NCBI GenBank assembly: GCA_910587705.1
Contig: CAJUMX010000025.1
Span: 1 to 27,663, forward strand
Reading direction: 5' to 3'
Source: an uncultured Oscillibacter sp.
GTDB taxonomy: Bacteria > Bacillota > Clostridia > Oscillospirales > Oscillospiraceae
Length of the DNA: 27,663 nt
Both the position numbers and the translations under genes were made by a program. Of the stretch, positions 15,027 to 21,533 are shown in pieces; the stretch's first letter is position 1; each line of letters starts with the position of its first letter. The notes under the pieces were generated by a model that had not been told where the DNA came from, did no database searches, and worked only from the letters and a program-made list of their open reading frames with translations.

Positions 15027-15055
15027 TTGACAAATAGTCGTCTTAGCTATATACT
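15027..15055 (+). promoter_or_regulatory. Strong sigma-A promoter of the DUF6440 operon
   Basis: Perfect TTGACA (15027-15032), 17-nt spacer, TATACT (15050-15055), in locally AT-rich DNA. It is one of the best promoters in the window. The regulator encoded by the operon's third gene may act here. Confidence 0.8.
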
Positions 15056-15087
15056 GATCCCATCAACACCAAACAAGGAGGAGCTTT

Positions 15088-15252
15088 ATGAACCGCTTTC
15101 AGAAAGTATATACCCAAGGGACCCTTGACGTCATGGAAATTTGGGTAGACACAGAAACCGGCGTCCACTACGTATTCCACCGCAGCGGCCCCGCGGCGGG
15201 CTTCACGCCTCTGCTGGGCCCCGACGGCAAGCCGGTTATCGCCCGCGAATAA
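15088..15252 (+). CDS. Small DUF6440-type protein
   Basis: A 54-residue protein (MNRFQKVYTQGTLDVMEIW at the start, HYVFHRSG and GFTPLLGPDGKPVI after it) that matches what I know of the DUF6440 family, short beta-rich proteins of unknown function. AAGGAGGAG lies seven bases before the ATG. It is the first gene after a strong promoter and is followed after 27 bp by a membrane protein gene and an XRE regulator, so the three probably form one operon. Confidence 0.8.
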   Translation: MNRFQKVYTQGTLDVMEIWVDTETGVHYVFHRSGPAAGFTPLLGPDGKPVIARE

Positions 15253-15279
15253 CCAGAAGGGGCGAGAGGACGGATTTTT

Positions 15280-15804
15280 ATGGATCACTACCATATCGGA
15301 GTTTTCTTTGGCCTTACGGCGGGCCTCCTCGCCGGAATCGCTTTTATAATGTTCCTATTTAAGAAGAAGGTTCTGGACATGCACTTCGACGAGCGGCAGG
15401 AACGGGCCCGTGGCAAGGCGTTTCAATACGGCTTTTTCACCCTGCTCATCGCCGCCTATGCCTACGGCGTCTCCGACATGCTCCTGGGCCGGTGGTGCGA
15501 CGTGCTGACGGGGGTAACCCTTTGCATCGCCCTGGCGATCTGCGTCTTTGCCGTCACCTGCATTTTAAAGGACGCTTACCTCAGCCTCCGGGAAAAGCCC
15601 CGGACGATCATGACCTTCTTCGCCCTGCTCTCCATCGTCAACCTGGGCCTTGGCGTCATGTACCACATCTCCCCCGGCCTGACGGAAAACGGCGTGCTGA
15701 CCTTCCGGGCGGTAAACCCCATCATGGGGGCGGCGGTCCTGGTGATTCTCATTGTGTACATCGTCAACTACCTCCTCCGCCCCCGGGACGAGGAGTCGGA
15801 ATGA
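15280..15804 (+). CDS. Multi-pass membrane protein, function unknown
   Basis: A 174-residue protein with about five transmembrane helices: near residues 5-27, 48-66, 72-95, 105-125 and 142-162. A conserved-looking cytoplasmic stretch MHFDERQERARGKAFQYGF lies after the first helix. DERQ...RGKA motifs are typical of DUF3796/DUF2178-like proteins that are often paired with a small XRE regulator. The stop overlaps the start of that regulator (ATGA), so the two are coupled. No function is known to me. Confidence 0.75.
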   Translation: MDHYHIGVFFGLTAGLLAGIAFIMFLFKKKVLDMHFDERQERARGKAFQYGFFTLLIAAYAYGVSDMLLGRWCDVLTGVTLCIALAICVFAVTCILKDAYLSLREKPRTIMTFFALLSIVNLGLGVMYHISPGLTENGVLTFRAVNPIMGAAVLVILIVYIVNYLLRPRDEESE

Positions 15805-15995
15805 AAAACCTCCGTATGAAAGCCGCCCGGGCCGCCCTGGACCTGAGCCAGCAGCAGCTGGCGGACGCGGTGGGAGTCTCCCGCCAGACCATCAACGCCA
15901 TTGAAAAGGGGGACTACAACCCCACCATCAAGCTCTGCGTCGCCATCTGCCGCTGCCTGGGCAAGACCCTGGACGAGCTCTTTTGGGAAGATTAA
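15801..15995 (+). CDS. Small XRE/Cro-type transcriptional regulator
   Basis: A 64-residue protein that is almost entirely an XRE helix-turn-helix (LDLSQQQLADAVGVSRQTI, NAIEKGDYNPTI), like Bacillus YozG-type regulators. It starts at ATG 15801 inside the stop of the membrane protein gene. Members of this pair type usually repress their own operon; that is inferred here, with the strong promoter at 15027-15055 the likely target. Confidence 0.88.
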   Translation: MKNLRMKAARAALDLSQQQLADAVGVSRQTINAIEKGDYNPTIKLCVAICRCLGKTLDELFWED

Positions 15996-16002
15996 GCAAG
16001 CA

Positions 16003-16035
16003 GGGAGGGGAGGGCCCGGGGGCCTTCCCCTCCCC
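16003..16035 (+). terminator. GC hairpin after the XRE gene
   Basis: GGGGAGGGCC pairs with GGCCTTCCCC (one G-T wobble) around a short G-rich loop, 8 bp after the stop. The U-tract is poor (CCCTTAC), so it may be a weak terminator or only a 3' end stabiliser. Confidence 0.5.
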
Positions 16036-16050
16036 TTACAAGCGTTTGCG
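16036..16050 (+). promoter_or_regulatory. cre-like CcpA site upstream of pyk
   Basis: TTACAAGCGTTTGCG matches the catabolite-responsive element consensus WTGNAARCGYTTWCA at about 12 of 15 positions, including the AAGCGTTT core. It lies about 80 bp upstream of the pyk -10, a position typical of CcpA activation. pyk is a known CcpA target in other Bacillota; here it is a prediction. Confidence 0.4.
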
Positions 16051-16108
16051 GAAACACTTTCACAGAGACTAAGCTAAACGATTACGTAAAATTTATGGAA
16101 TTCTAACC

Positions 16109-16137
16109 TACCCAGAGGGGAAAGACTCTTGTATAAT
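16109..16137 (+). promoter_or_regulatory. Promoter of pyk
   Basis: A perfect -10 TATAAT (16132-16137) with a weak -35 TACCCA (16109-16114, 17-nt spacer). The leader is about 65 nt and contains a small GC hairpin just before the ribosome site AGGAGG. Confidence 0.6.
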
Positions 16138-16209
16138 AGGAAACTGCAAGGAAGCATTTATCTTTGGGTTCGGCTCCCCGCCGGAGGGGGCCTATAGGAG
16201 GAATTTCAT

Positions 16210-17646
16210 ATGCTGAGAAAAACGAAAATTATCTGCACCCTGGGCCCCGCCGTAGACAGCGAGGACCTGATTGTCGCCCTCATCAAGGGGGGCATGAACG
16301 GCGCCCGGTTCAACTTTTCCCACGGCAGCCACCCGGAGCACCTGGAGCGGCTGAACCGCCTCAAGGCCATCCGGGACCGGATGGGCAGCCCCGTGGCCAC
16401 CATCCTGGACACCAAGGGCCCGGAAATCCGCATCAAGAGCTTTGAGAGCAAGACCGTGGAGCTCGCCGCCGGGGAGGACTTCACCCTCACGGTGGAGGAC
16501 GCGCCCGGCACCGCCCAGCGGGTCTCCGTCACCTATCCCAAGCTCCACGAGGAGGTTTCCCCCGGCCAGGAGATTCTGATTGACGACGGCCTGGTGGCCC
16601 TGCGGGTCCAGGAGATTCAGGGAAGTGACATTGTCTGCCGCATCGAAAACGGCGGAACCCTCTCCGCCAATAAATCCATCAACATCCCCGGGGCCCACAT
16701 CCAGCTTCCCGCCCTGACGGAGAAGGACGTGGCGGACATCCGCTTCGGCGTGGAGAACGACTTTGACTTCATCGCCGCCTCCTTCGTCCGCCGGGCCGCC
16801 GACGTGGAGGCCGTCCGGGAGGTGCTGCACCAGTGCGGCGGGGACAATGTGAAAATCATCGCCAAAATTGAAAACCAGGAGGGCATCGACAACCTGGACG
16901 GCATCCTGGAGGCCGCCGACGGGGTGATGGTGGCCCGGGGCGATTTGGGGGTGGAGATTCCCGCCGCCAAGGTTCCCGCCCTGCAAAAGCAGATGATCCG
17001 CAAGGGTCTCCAGGCGGGCAAGCCCGTCATCACCGCCACCCAGATGCTGGACTCCATGATGCGCAACCCCCGCCCCACCCGGGCGGAGGTCTCCGACGTG
17101 GCCAACGCCGTGTACGACGGCACCAGCTGCGTCATGCTCTCCGGAGAGACTGCCGGGGGCAAGTACCCCGTGGAGGCCCTGGCGGCCATGCTGGAGATTG
17201 TCACGGAGGCGGAGGCGTCCATTGACTACTGGAAGCGCTTCCAGAAGCAGCTGGTAATCACCACCTCCAACAACATCAACGACGCCATCACCCACACCTG
17301 CTGCCTCACGGCCCGGGACCTGAACGCCACGGCCATCCTGGCGGCCAGCAGCTCCGGCCGGACGGCCCGGATGATCTGCCGCTTCCGCCCCGCCTGCCCG
17401 GTGGCGGCGCTGACCATGCACGAAAAGACCCGGCGGCAGCTTTCCATCTGCTGGGGGGTGATTCCCTTCCTGACCGGGGAGGTCAACTCCACGGACCGGA
17501 TTTTCTCCCTCTCCGCCGAGGTGGCGGTGAAGGAGGGGCTGGTCCAGCCCGGGGACACGGTGGTTATCACCGCCGGGGTGCCCCTGGGGCAGAGCGGGTC
17601 TACCAACCTTATCAAGGCGCAGGTGATTGAGGATATTACGCTGTAA
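16210..17646 (+). CDS. pyk: Pyruvate kinase
   Basis: A 478-residue cytoplasmic glycolytic enzyme that converts phosphoenolpyruvate and ADP to pyruvate and ATP. It opens with KTKIICTLGPA, and RFNFSHGSH, ATILDTKGPEIR, AKIENQEG (catalytic Lys), VARGDLGVEIP and ITATQMLDSM are all present. It ends after the regulatory C domain, without the extra PEP-utiliser domain found in Bacillus enzymes. The ATG follows AGGAGG. It appears monocistronic, with its own promoter, a possible cre site and a structured 3' UTR containing a repeat also found after typA. Confidence 0.97.
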   Translation: MLRKTKIICTLGPAVDSEDLIVALIKGGMNGARFNFSHGSHPEHLERLNRLKAIRDRMGSPVATILDTKGPEIRIKSFESKTVELAAGEDFTLTVEDAPGTAQRVSVTYPKLHEEVSPGQEILIDDGLVALRVQEIQGSDIVCRIENGGTLSANKSINIPGAHIQLPALTEKDVADIRFGVENDFDFIAASFVRRAADVEAVREVLHQCGGDNVKIIAKIENQEGIDNLDGILEAADGVMVARGDLGVEIPAAKVPALQKQMIRKGLQAGKPVITATQMLDSMMRNPRPTRAEVSDVANAVYDGTSCVMLSGETAGGKYPVEALAAMLEIVTEAEASIDYWKRFQKQLVITTSNNINDAITHTCCLTARDLNATAILAASSSGRTARMICRFRPACPVAALTMHEKTRRQLSICWGVIPFLTGEVNSTDRIFSLSAEVAVKEGLVQPGDTVVITAGVPLGQSGSTNLIKAQVIEDITL

Positions 17647-17701
17647 TACCGCTCTCCCAAGCGGAGGGGCCTTTACTCGCCCTTGCGGGCGGGGCGGATT
17701 G

Positions 17702-17805
17702 GCAACCAGCGATGGCTGGTTCATTGCACCCCCCATTTTCTCTTTTCCTTCCAGAAGGAAAAGAGAAAACGGGCCGTGCACGGTCCAAAAGAGAAAAGGA
17801 AGTAT
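17702..17805 (+). repeat. 3'-UTR hairpin element, copy A (after pyk)
   Basis: The order is: a small hairpin (AACCAGC-GATG-GCTGGTT), a long stem-loop, then CCAAAAGAGAAAAGGAAGTAT. The long stem pairs 17736-17750 with 17755-17769 perfectly (15 bp, loop CCAG) and is extended outward by CCC/GGG and TGCAC/GTGCA. A near-identical 95-bp copy lies at 25975-26069 on the minus strand after typA. The two copies differ at two positions on each side of the stem, and both pairs are compensated. Confidence 0.85.
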
Positions 17806-17840
17806 GGAGCCCTCCGGCGATGCCGGAGGGCTCTTATTTT
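17806..17840. terminator. Intrinsic terminator after pyk
   Basis: A 12-bp perfect stem GAGCCCTCCGGC/GCCGGAGGGCTC (17807-17818, 17822-17833, loop GAT) followed by TTATTTT. It lies between convergent pyk and the ribbon-helix-helix gene and directly follows hairpin element A. Confidence 0.9.
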
Positions 17841-17843
17841 GGA

Positions 17844-18011
17844 CTACTCTTCCTGTTCTCCCTTATCCAGTTCCCTGAAATGCTGGTTTAACAGCCAGCG
17901 CAGGTATCCCGCCGCCGTGCGCCCGGTTTCGCCTGCCATGTGGGAGAGACGTTCGTGTTCCTTCTGCGGGATGATGACGCTAATTCTCTTTTTGATTTTC
18001 TCGTTTCCCAT
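17844..18011 (-). CDS. Small ribbon-helix-helix DNA-binding protein
   Basis: A 55-residue protein, MGNEKIKKRISVIIPQKEHE at the start, then a helix-turn-helix (RLSHMAGETGRTAAGYLRWLLNQHF). A short beta strand plus two helices fits the Arc/CopG ribbon-helix-helix fold. The ribosome site AGGTGAT lies before the ATG. It is divergent from an XRE regulator gene across a large perfect inverted repeat, the probable operator for one or both proteins. Such proteins can be antitoxins or plasmid-type repressors, but no toxin gene is adjacent. Confidence 0.75.
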   Translation of the reverse strand: MGNEKIKKRISVIIPQKEHERLSHMAGETGRTAAGYLRWLLNQHFRELDKGEQEE

Positions 18012-18032
18012 TAAAATCACCTCGCCTCTATT

Positions 18033-18076
18033 CTAGATAGAATTTATCTAAAACGCAATAGATAAATTCTATCTAG
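18033..18076. promoter_or_regulatory. Large perfect operator between divergent regulators
   Basis: CTAGATAGAATTTATCTA (18033-18050) is repeated as its exact reverse complement (18059-18076) across AAACGCAA. Each arm is itself a dyad TAGATA-N5-TATCTA, so there are four TAGATA half-sites. The low GC contrasts with the flanks. Both ribosome sites (AGGTGATTTTA, AGGTGATTTAA) are nearly mirror images. It probably binds the RHH or XRE protein and controls both promoters. Confidence 0.8.
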
Positions 18077-18103
18077 GCTATCCTTGCTTATGAGGTGATT
18101 TAA

Positions 18104-18340
18104 ATGAACACAAGAATACGGGACCTGCGGGAAGATCACGACCTGTCCCAGAGTGCGATTGCACAAGCAATTGGCATTACGCAGCGAAAATACAGCTACT
18201 TAGAAACCGGGCGGCAGCCTTGGACAGACGAACTTTTGGTCCGTCTGGCAGAATTTTATCATACCAGTGTCGATTATTTGTTGGCACAAACCGACAACCC
18301 GAAACCATATCCAAAGGGAACGCGCTTTAATATGCGCTGA
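18104..18340 (+). CDS. XRE-family transcriptional regulator
   Basis: A 78-residue protein with an N-terminal helix-turn-helix (LSQSAIAQAIGITQRKYSYLE, residues about 14-34) and the C-terminal signature TSVDYLLAQTDNPKPYP. It resembles the XRE protein at 25335-25556, which ends with nearly the same motif. Lower GC than its neighbours hints at separate ancestry. It is divergent from the ribbon-helix-helix gene and its last 14 bp overlap the convergent greA gene. Confidence 0.85.
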   Translation: MNTRIRDLREDHDLSQSAIAQAIGITQRKYSYLETGRQPWTDELLVRLAEFYHTSVDYLLAQTDNPKPYPKGTRFNMR

Positions 18341-18830
18341 TATCCAGGCTCTCGTCATCTTCCCCTTTCTCAATCCCCCGTATCTCCACAAAGTATTTTA
18401 GATTCGGGTTGACCTCCACTTGGACCCGGTCTCCAATCCGCTTTCCTAAAAGCGCCTTCCCCACCGGGGACTCCTTGCTGACCAGGCCCTTCAAGGCGTC
18501 CTGCCGCAAGGTGGTGACAATCCGGACCTCCATTTCCTTCTTCACCATCTCGTTGTAGATGGTCACCCGGTCAAAGAGCCCCACCGCGTCCTCCGCGCCC
18601 CGGACCTCAATCACCTTCGCCGTGCGGATCATCCGCTCCAGATAGCGGATGCGGCTATCGTTCCGGTTCTTCGCCTGCTTGGCGCATTTGTACTCAAAGT
18701 TCTCGCTCAGGTCCCCGAAGGCCCGGGCGGTCTGGACCTCCTCGATCAGCTGGGGCCGCAGGACCCGGACCCGGTGGTCCAGCTCCTCCTTCATTTTTTT
18801 GATATCCACCGCCGTCAGCTCGTCATACAC
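18327..18830 (-). CDS. greA: Transcription elongation factor GreA/GreB family
   Basis: A 167-residue Gre factor that rescues backtracked RNA polymerase by stimulating transcript cleavage. The N-terminal coiled coil contains the tip motif ARAFGDLSENFEY with the acidic D and E that coordinate the catalytic metal. The C-terminal FKBP-like domain contains DRVTIYNEM, LVSKESPVGKALLGKRIGD and VEIRGIEKG. It starts at GTG 18830, eight bases after GGAGG; the nearby ATG is out of frame. It is somewhat divergent from canonical GreA (KCAKQAKNRND), so it could be a paralogue. A near-consensus promoter lies upstream. Confidence 0.88.
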   Translation of the reverse strand: MYDELTAVDIKKMKEELDHRVRVLRPQLIEEVQTARAFGDLSENFEYKCAKQAKNRNDSRIRYLERMIRTAKVIEVRGAEDAVGLFDRVTIYNEMVKKEMEVRIVTTLRQDALKGLVSKESPVGKALLGKRIGDRVQVEVNPNLKYFVEIRGIEKGEDDESLDISAY

Positions 18831-18859
18831 GGCGCATCCCTCCTTTTTTGTGCCGCTCC

Positions 18860-18888
18860 ATCATAGCCCCTTCCGCCGCCGCTGTCAA
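18860..18888 (-). promoter_or_regulatory. Near-consensus promoter of greA
   Basis: TTGACA (18883-18888), 17-nt spacer, TATGAT (18860-18865) on the minus strand. It is back-to-back with the yqeC promoter, with 9 bp between the two -35 boxes. Confidence 0.8.
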
Positions 18889-18897
18889 GAAGGCCCC

Positions 18898-18926
18898 TTG
18901 ACGGCGGCCCGGAGGGGTGCTATTCT
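18898..18926 (+). promoter_or_regulatory. Promoter of the yqeC-yqeB-selD cluster
   Basis: TTGACG (18898-18903), 17-nt spacer, TATTCT (18921-18926) preceded by TGC (extended -10). It is divergent from the greA promoter. Confidence 0.75.
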
Positions 18927-18957
18927 ATACAAAGAACAACGAATGGGAGGCGCCGCC

Positions 18958-19632
18958 ATGAACCTGGCCGAACTGCTGTCTATCCGCTCCGGCATCACAG
19001 CCGTCATTGGCGGCGGCGGCAAGACCACCCTTCTCCGAGCCCTGGGGACGGAGCTGGCGGCAGACGGGGCCCGGGTCCTCCTCTGCGCCACCACAAAGCT
19101 CTTTCCCTTTGCCGATCTCCCAAACCTGGCGGACCCCACAGAAACGGCCCTGGCGGAGGCCCTGGAGGCCCGCCGCCTGGTCTGCGCCGGAACTCCGGTG
19201 CCGGGAACCGGGAAGCTCACCGCCCCCAACATCCCCGTGGCTCGTCTGGCGGCCCTGGCGGACTACGTGCTGGCGGAGGCCGACGGCGCGGCGGGCCGTC
19301 CCCTCAAGGCCCACGCCCCCCACGAGCCGGTGATTCCCCCGGAGGCAAATCAGACGGTTCTGGTGATCGGAGCCTCCGGCTTCGGCCGACCCATCGCGGA
19401 GGCGGCCCATCGCCCGGCCCTTTACGCCCGCCTGGCGGGTGCGGAGGAGAGCGCCCCCGCCTCGCTGGAGACGGAGGCGGCGGTGCTGCTGGCGGAGGGC
19501 CTCCACACCCGGGTCTTTATCAACCAGGTCGAGACGGCGGAAGCCCGGCGGCAAGCCGCCGCCCTGGCGGCGCGGCTGTCCTGCCCCGTCCTGGCGGGGT
19601 CCCTTAGGAGAAAGGAGCGTTACCCATGCTGA
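18958..19632 (+). CDS. yqeC: Selenium cofactor biosynthesis protein YqeC
   Basis: A 224-residue protein of the YqeC family, found with selenium-dependent molybdenum hydroxylases. A P-loop-like GGGGKTTLLRAL is near residues 18-29. LLCATTKLFP, the later ADGAAGRPLKAHAPHEPVIP and FINQVE are family features. A kinase or nucleotide-dependent role in making the labile selenium cofactor is suspected, not proven. ATG 18958 follows GGGAGG; an upstream in-frame extension to 18649 overlaps greA and is rejected. Its end overlaps the yqeB start by seven bases. Confidence 0.88.
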   Translation: MNLAELLSIRSGITAVIGGGGKTTLLRALGTELAADGARVLLCATTKLFPFADLPNLADPTETALAEALEARRLVCAGTPVPGTGKLTAPNIPVARLAALADYVLAEADGAAGRPLKAHAPHEPVIPPEANQTVLVIGASGFGRPIAEAAHRPALYARLAGAEESAPASLETEAAVLLAEGLHTRVFINQVETAEARRQAAALAARLSCPVLAGSLRRKERYPC

Positions 19633-20426
19633 TCGTGATTCGAGGAGCCGGGGACATCGCCACCGGCATTGCCCTCCGCCTCTGGCGGGCGGGTCTCCAG
19701 GTGGTCCTGACAGACCTGGAGCAGCCCACCGCCATCCGGCGGACCGTGGCCTTTTCCCAGGCCATTGTCCACGGGGAGGCCGTGGTGGAGGGCGTGACCG
19801 CCCGCCGGGCAAGGTCCCCGGAGCAGGCCCTGGAGCTTTTGCGCCAACGGCTGATCCCCGTCCTGGCGGACCCCCGGGGGGCCTGTATCCCGGCCTTAAA
19901 GCCCGCCGCCGTGGTGGACGCCATTCTGGCGAAGCGGAACCTGGGCACCAAAATCACCGACGCTCCCGTGGTCATCGGCGTGGGCCCCGGCTTCACGGTA
20001 GGAGTGGACTGTCACGCCGTGGTGGAGACCATGCGGGGCCACACCCTGGGCCGGGCCCTCTATGAGGGCTCCGCCCTGCCCAACACCGGCATCCCCGGCC
20101 TCATCGGCGGCTTTGCCGGGGAGCGGGTCCTCCGGGCCCCGGCGGACGGGGTGTTTCACCAGCTCCTGGACATCGGCGCCCAGGTGAAGCTGGGGGACGT
20201 GGCCGGCGAGGTAAACGGCCTCCCCATGGCCTGCACCCTGGACGGCGTGCTCCGGGGCATCCTGCCGGAGGGGACCCCCGTTCACAAGGGCATGAAGGCC
20301 GGGGACGTGGACCCCCGTTGCCGTATCGAGCACTGCTACTGCGCCAGCGACAAGGCCCTGGCGGTGGGCGGCGGAGTGCTGGAGGCGGTGCTGAACCTGT
20401 CCGGTACGTTGAAATTTGACAGTTAA
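19626..20426 (+). CDS. yqeB: Selenium-dependent molybdenum hydroxylase accessory protein YqeB
   Basis: A 266-residue protein of the EF2563/YqeB family, a marker of selenium-dependent molybdenum hydroxylases. It opens with a Rossmann-like VIRGAGDIATGIALRLWRAG. DPRGACIPALKP, GVGPGFTVGVDCH and the late PRCRIEHCYCASDKALAVGGGV are characteristic. The ribosome site lies inside the end of yqeC, so translation is coupled. The hydroxylase structural genes (xdh-like) are not in the window. Confidence 0.9.
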   Translation: MLIVIRGAGDIATGIALRLWRAGLQVVLTDLEQPTAIRRTVAFSQAIVHGEAVVEGVTARRARSPEQALELLRQRLIPVLADPRGACIPALKPAAVVDAILAKRNLGTKITDAPVVIGVGPGFTVGVDCHAVVETMRGHTLGRALYEGSALPNTGIPGLIGGFAGERVLRAPADGVFHQLLDIGAQVKLGDVAGEVNGLPMACTLDGVLRGILPEGTPVHKGMKAGDVDPRCRIEHCYCASDKALAVGGGVLEAVLNLSGTLKFDS

Positions 20427-20458
20427 TTACCATTTGTATTTCATTCGGGAGGGTTTTT

Positions 20459-21499
20459 ATGGCGGAAAACCAAGTGAAGCTGACCAAGCTGGCCAAGTGC
20501 GCCGGCTGCGGGGCCAAGGTGGGGGCCGGAACCCTGGCCCAGCTGTTGGAGGGCATCCAGGTCCATCAGGACCCAAACCTGCTGGTGGGCTTTGACCGGA
20601 GCGACGACGCCTCCGTCTACAAAATCTCCGACACCCTGGCCCTGGTCCAGACGGTGGACTTCTTCCCCCCCATTGCCGACGACCCCTATCTCTTCGGCCA
20701 GATCGCCGCCGCCAACGCCCTTTCCGACGTGTACGCCATGGGCGGCGAGCCCAAGCTGTGCCTGAATATCATGGCCGTCCCCAAGGACATGCCCCCGGAG
20801 GCGGTCCACGACCTGCTCCGGGGAGGCTATGACAAGGTGTATGAAGCCGGGGCTTTGATTACAGGAGGTCATAGCATTTTGGACGATGAGCCCAAATATG
20901 GCCTGGCCGTCACCGGCTTTGTCCACCCGGACAAGATGCTCACCAACGCCGGGTCCCGGCCCGGGGACGTGCTTCTTTTCACGAAGCCCCTGGGGCTGGG
21001 GGTCCTGACCACCGCCGCCAAGGCGGAGCTGGTCCCCCCGGCGGTCATGGCCCAGGTCTATGGGCTTATGACCACCCTGAACAAGGCCGCCCGGGACGTC
21101 ATGGTCCGATACCGGGTCCACGCCTGCACGGACGTGACGGGCTTCGGCCTCCTAGGCCACGGTCTGGAGCTGGCCCAGGGCGGCGGCGTAGCCCTGGAGA
21201 TCGACGCGAAGGCCGTGGACTTCCTTCCCGAGGCGGCGGAGCTGGCGAGCATGGGTATCCTCCCCGAGGGCATGTACCGAAACCGCGCCTTCGCGCAAGA
21301 CGCCGTGGACCCCGGCGAAACGGAGCTCTGGCGGCAGGACCTGTTCTACGATCCCCAGACCTCCGGCGGTCTCCTCATGGCGGTGGACCCAGAGGATGCG
21401 GAGGCCCTGTATCAGGCGCTGAAGCCCGCCGTCCCCAGCGCCCAGCGGATTGGGACCGTCCGGGAATATCAGGGAGGACGGCGAATCTTCCTGAAATAG
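20459..21499 (+). CDS. selD: Selenide, water dikinase (selenophosphate synthetase)
   Basis: A 346-residue PurM-type enzyme that makes selenophosphate, the selenium donor, from selenide and ATP. The active-site segment KCAGCGAKVGAG carries the catalytic C17 and K20; a cysteine is used where some SelD proteins have selenocysteine. DDASVYKIS, TVDFFPPI, ANALSDVYAMGG and TDVTGFGLLGHG are typical metal and ATP-binding regions. It follows yqeB by 32 bp with GGGAGGG before the ATG. No selA, selB or tRNA-Sec gene is here, so selenophosphate may serve mainly the molybdenum hydroxylase cofactor. Confidence 0.97.
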   Translation: MAENQVKLTKLAKCAGCGAKVGAGTLAQLLEGIQVHQDPNLLVGFDRSDDASVYKISDTLALVQTVDFFPPIADDPYLFGQIAAANALSDVYAMGGEPKLCLNIMAVPKDMPPEAVHDLLRGGYDKVYEAGALITGGHSILDDEPKYGLAVTGFVHPDKMLTNAGSRPGDVLLFTKPLGLGVLTTAAKAELVPPAVMAQVYGLMTTLNKAARDVMVRYRVHACTDVTGFGLLGHGLELAQGGGVALEIDAKAVDFLPEAAELASMGILPEGMYRNRAFAQDAVDPGETELWRQDLFYDPQTSGGLLMAVDPEDAEALYQALKPAVPSAQRIGTVREYQGGRRIFLK

Positions 21500-21500
21500 A

Positions 21501-21529
21501 AAAAGCGGACGGCTGTGCCGTCCGCTTTT
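21501..21529. terminator. Bidirectional terminator between selD and the serpin gene
   Basis: A 13-bp stem AAAAGCGGACGGC/GCCGTCCGCTTTT with loop TGT, U-rich on both strands. It serves the convergent selD and serpin genes. Confidence 0.9.
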
Positions 21530-21533
21530 GCAT

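Noticed and set aside
17844..18340. RHH plus XRE pair as a toxin-antitoxin module
   Set aside because: Both proteins look like DNA-binding regulators; neither has a toxin fold and no toxin gene adjoins.
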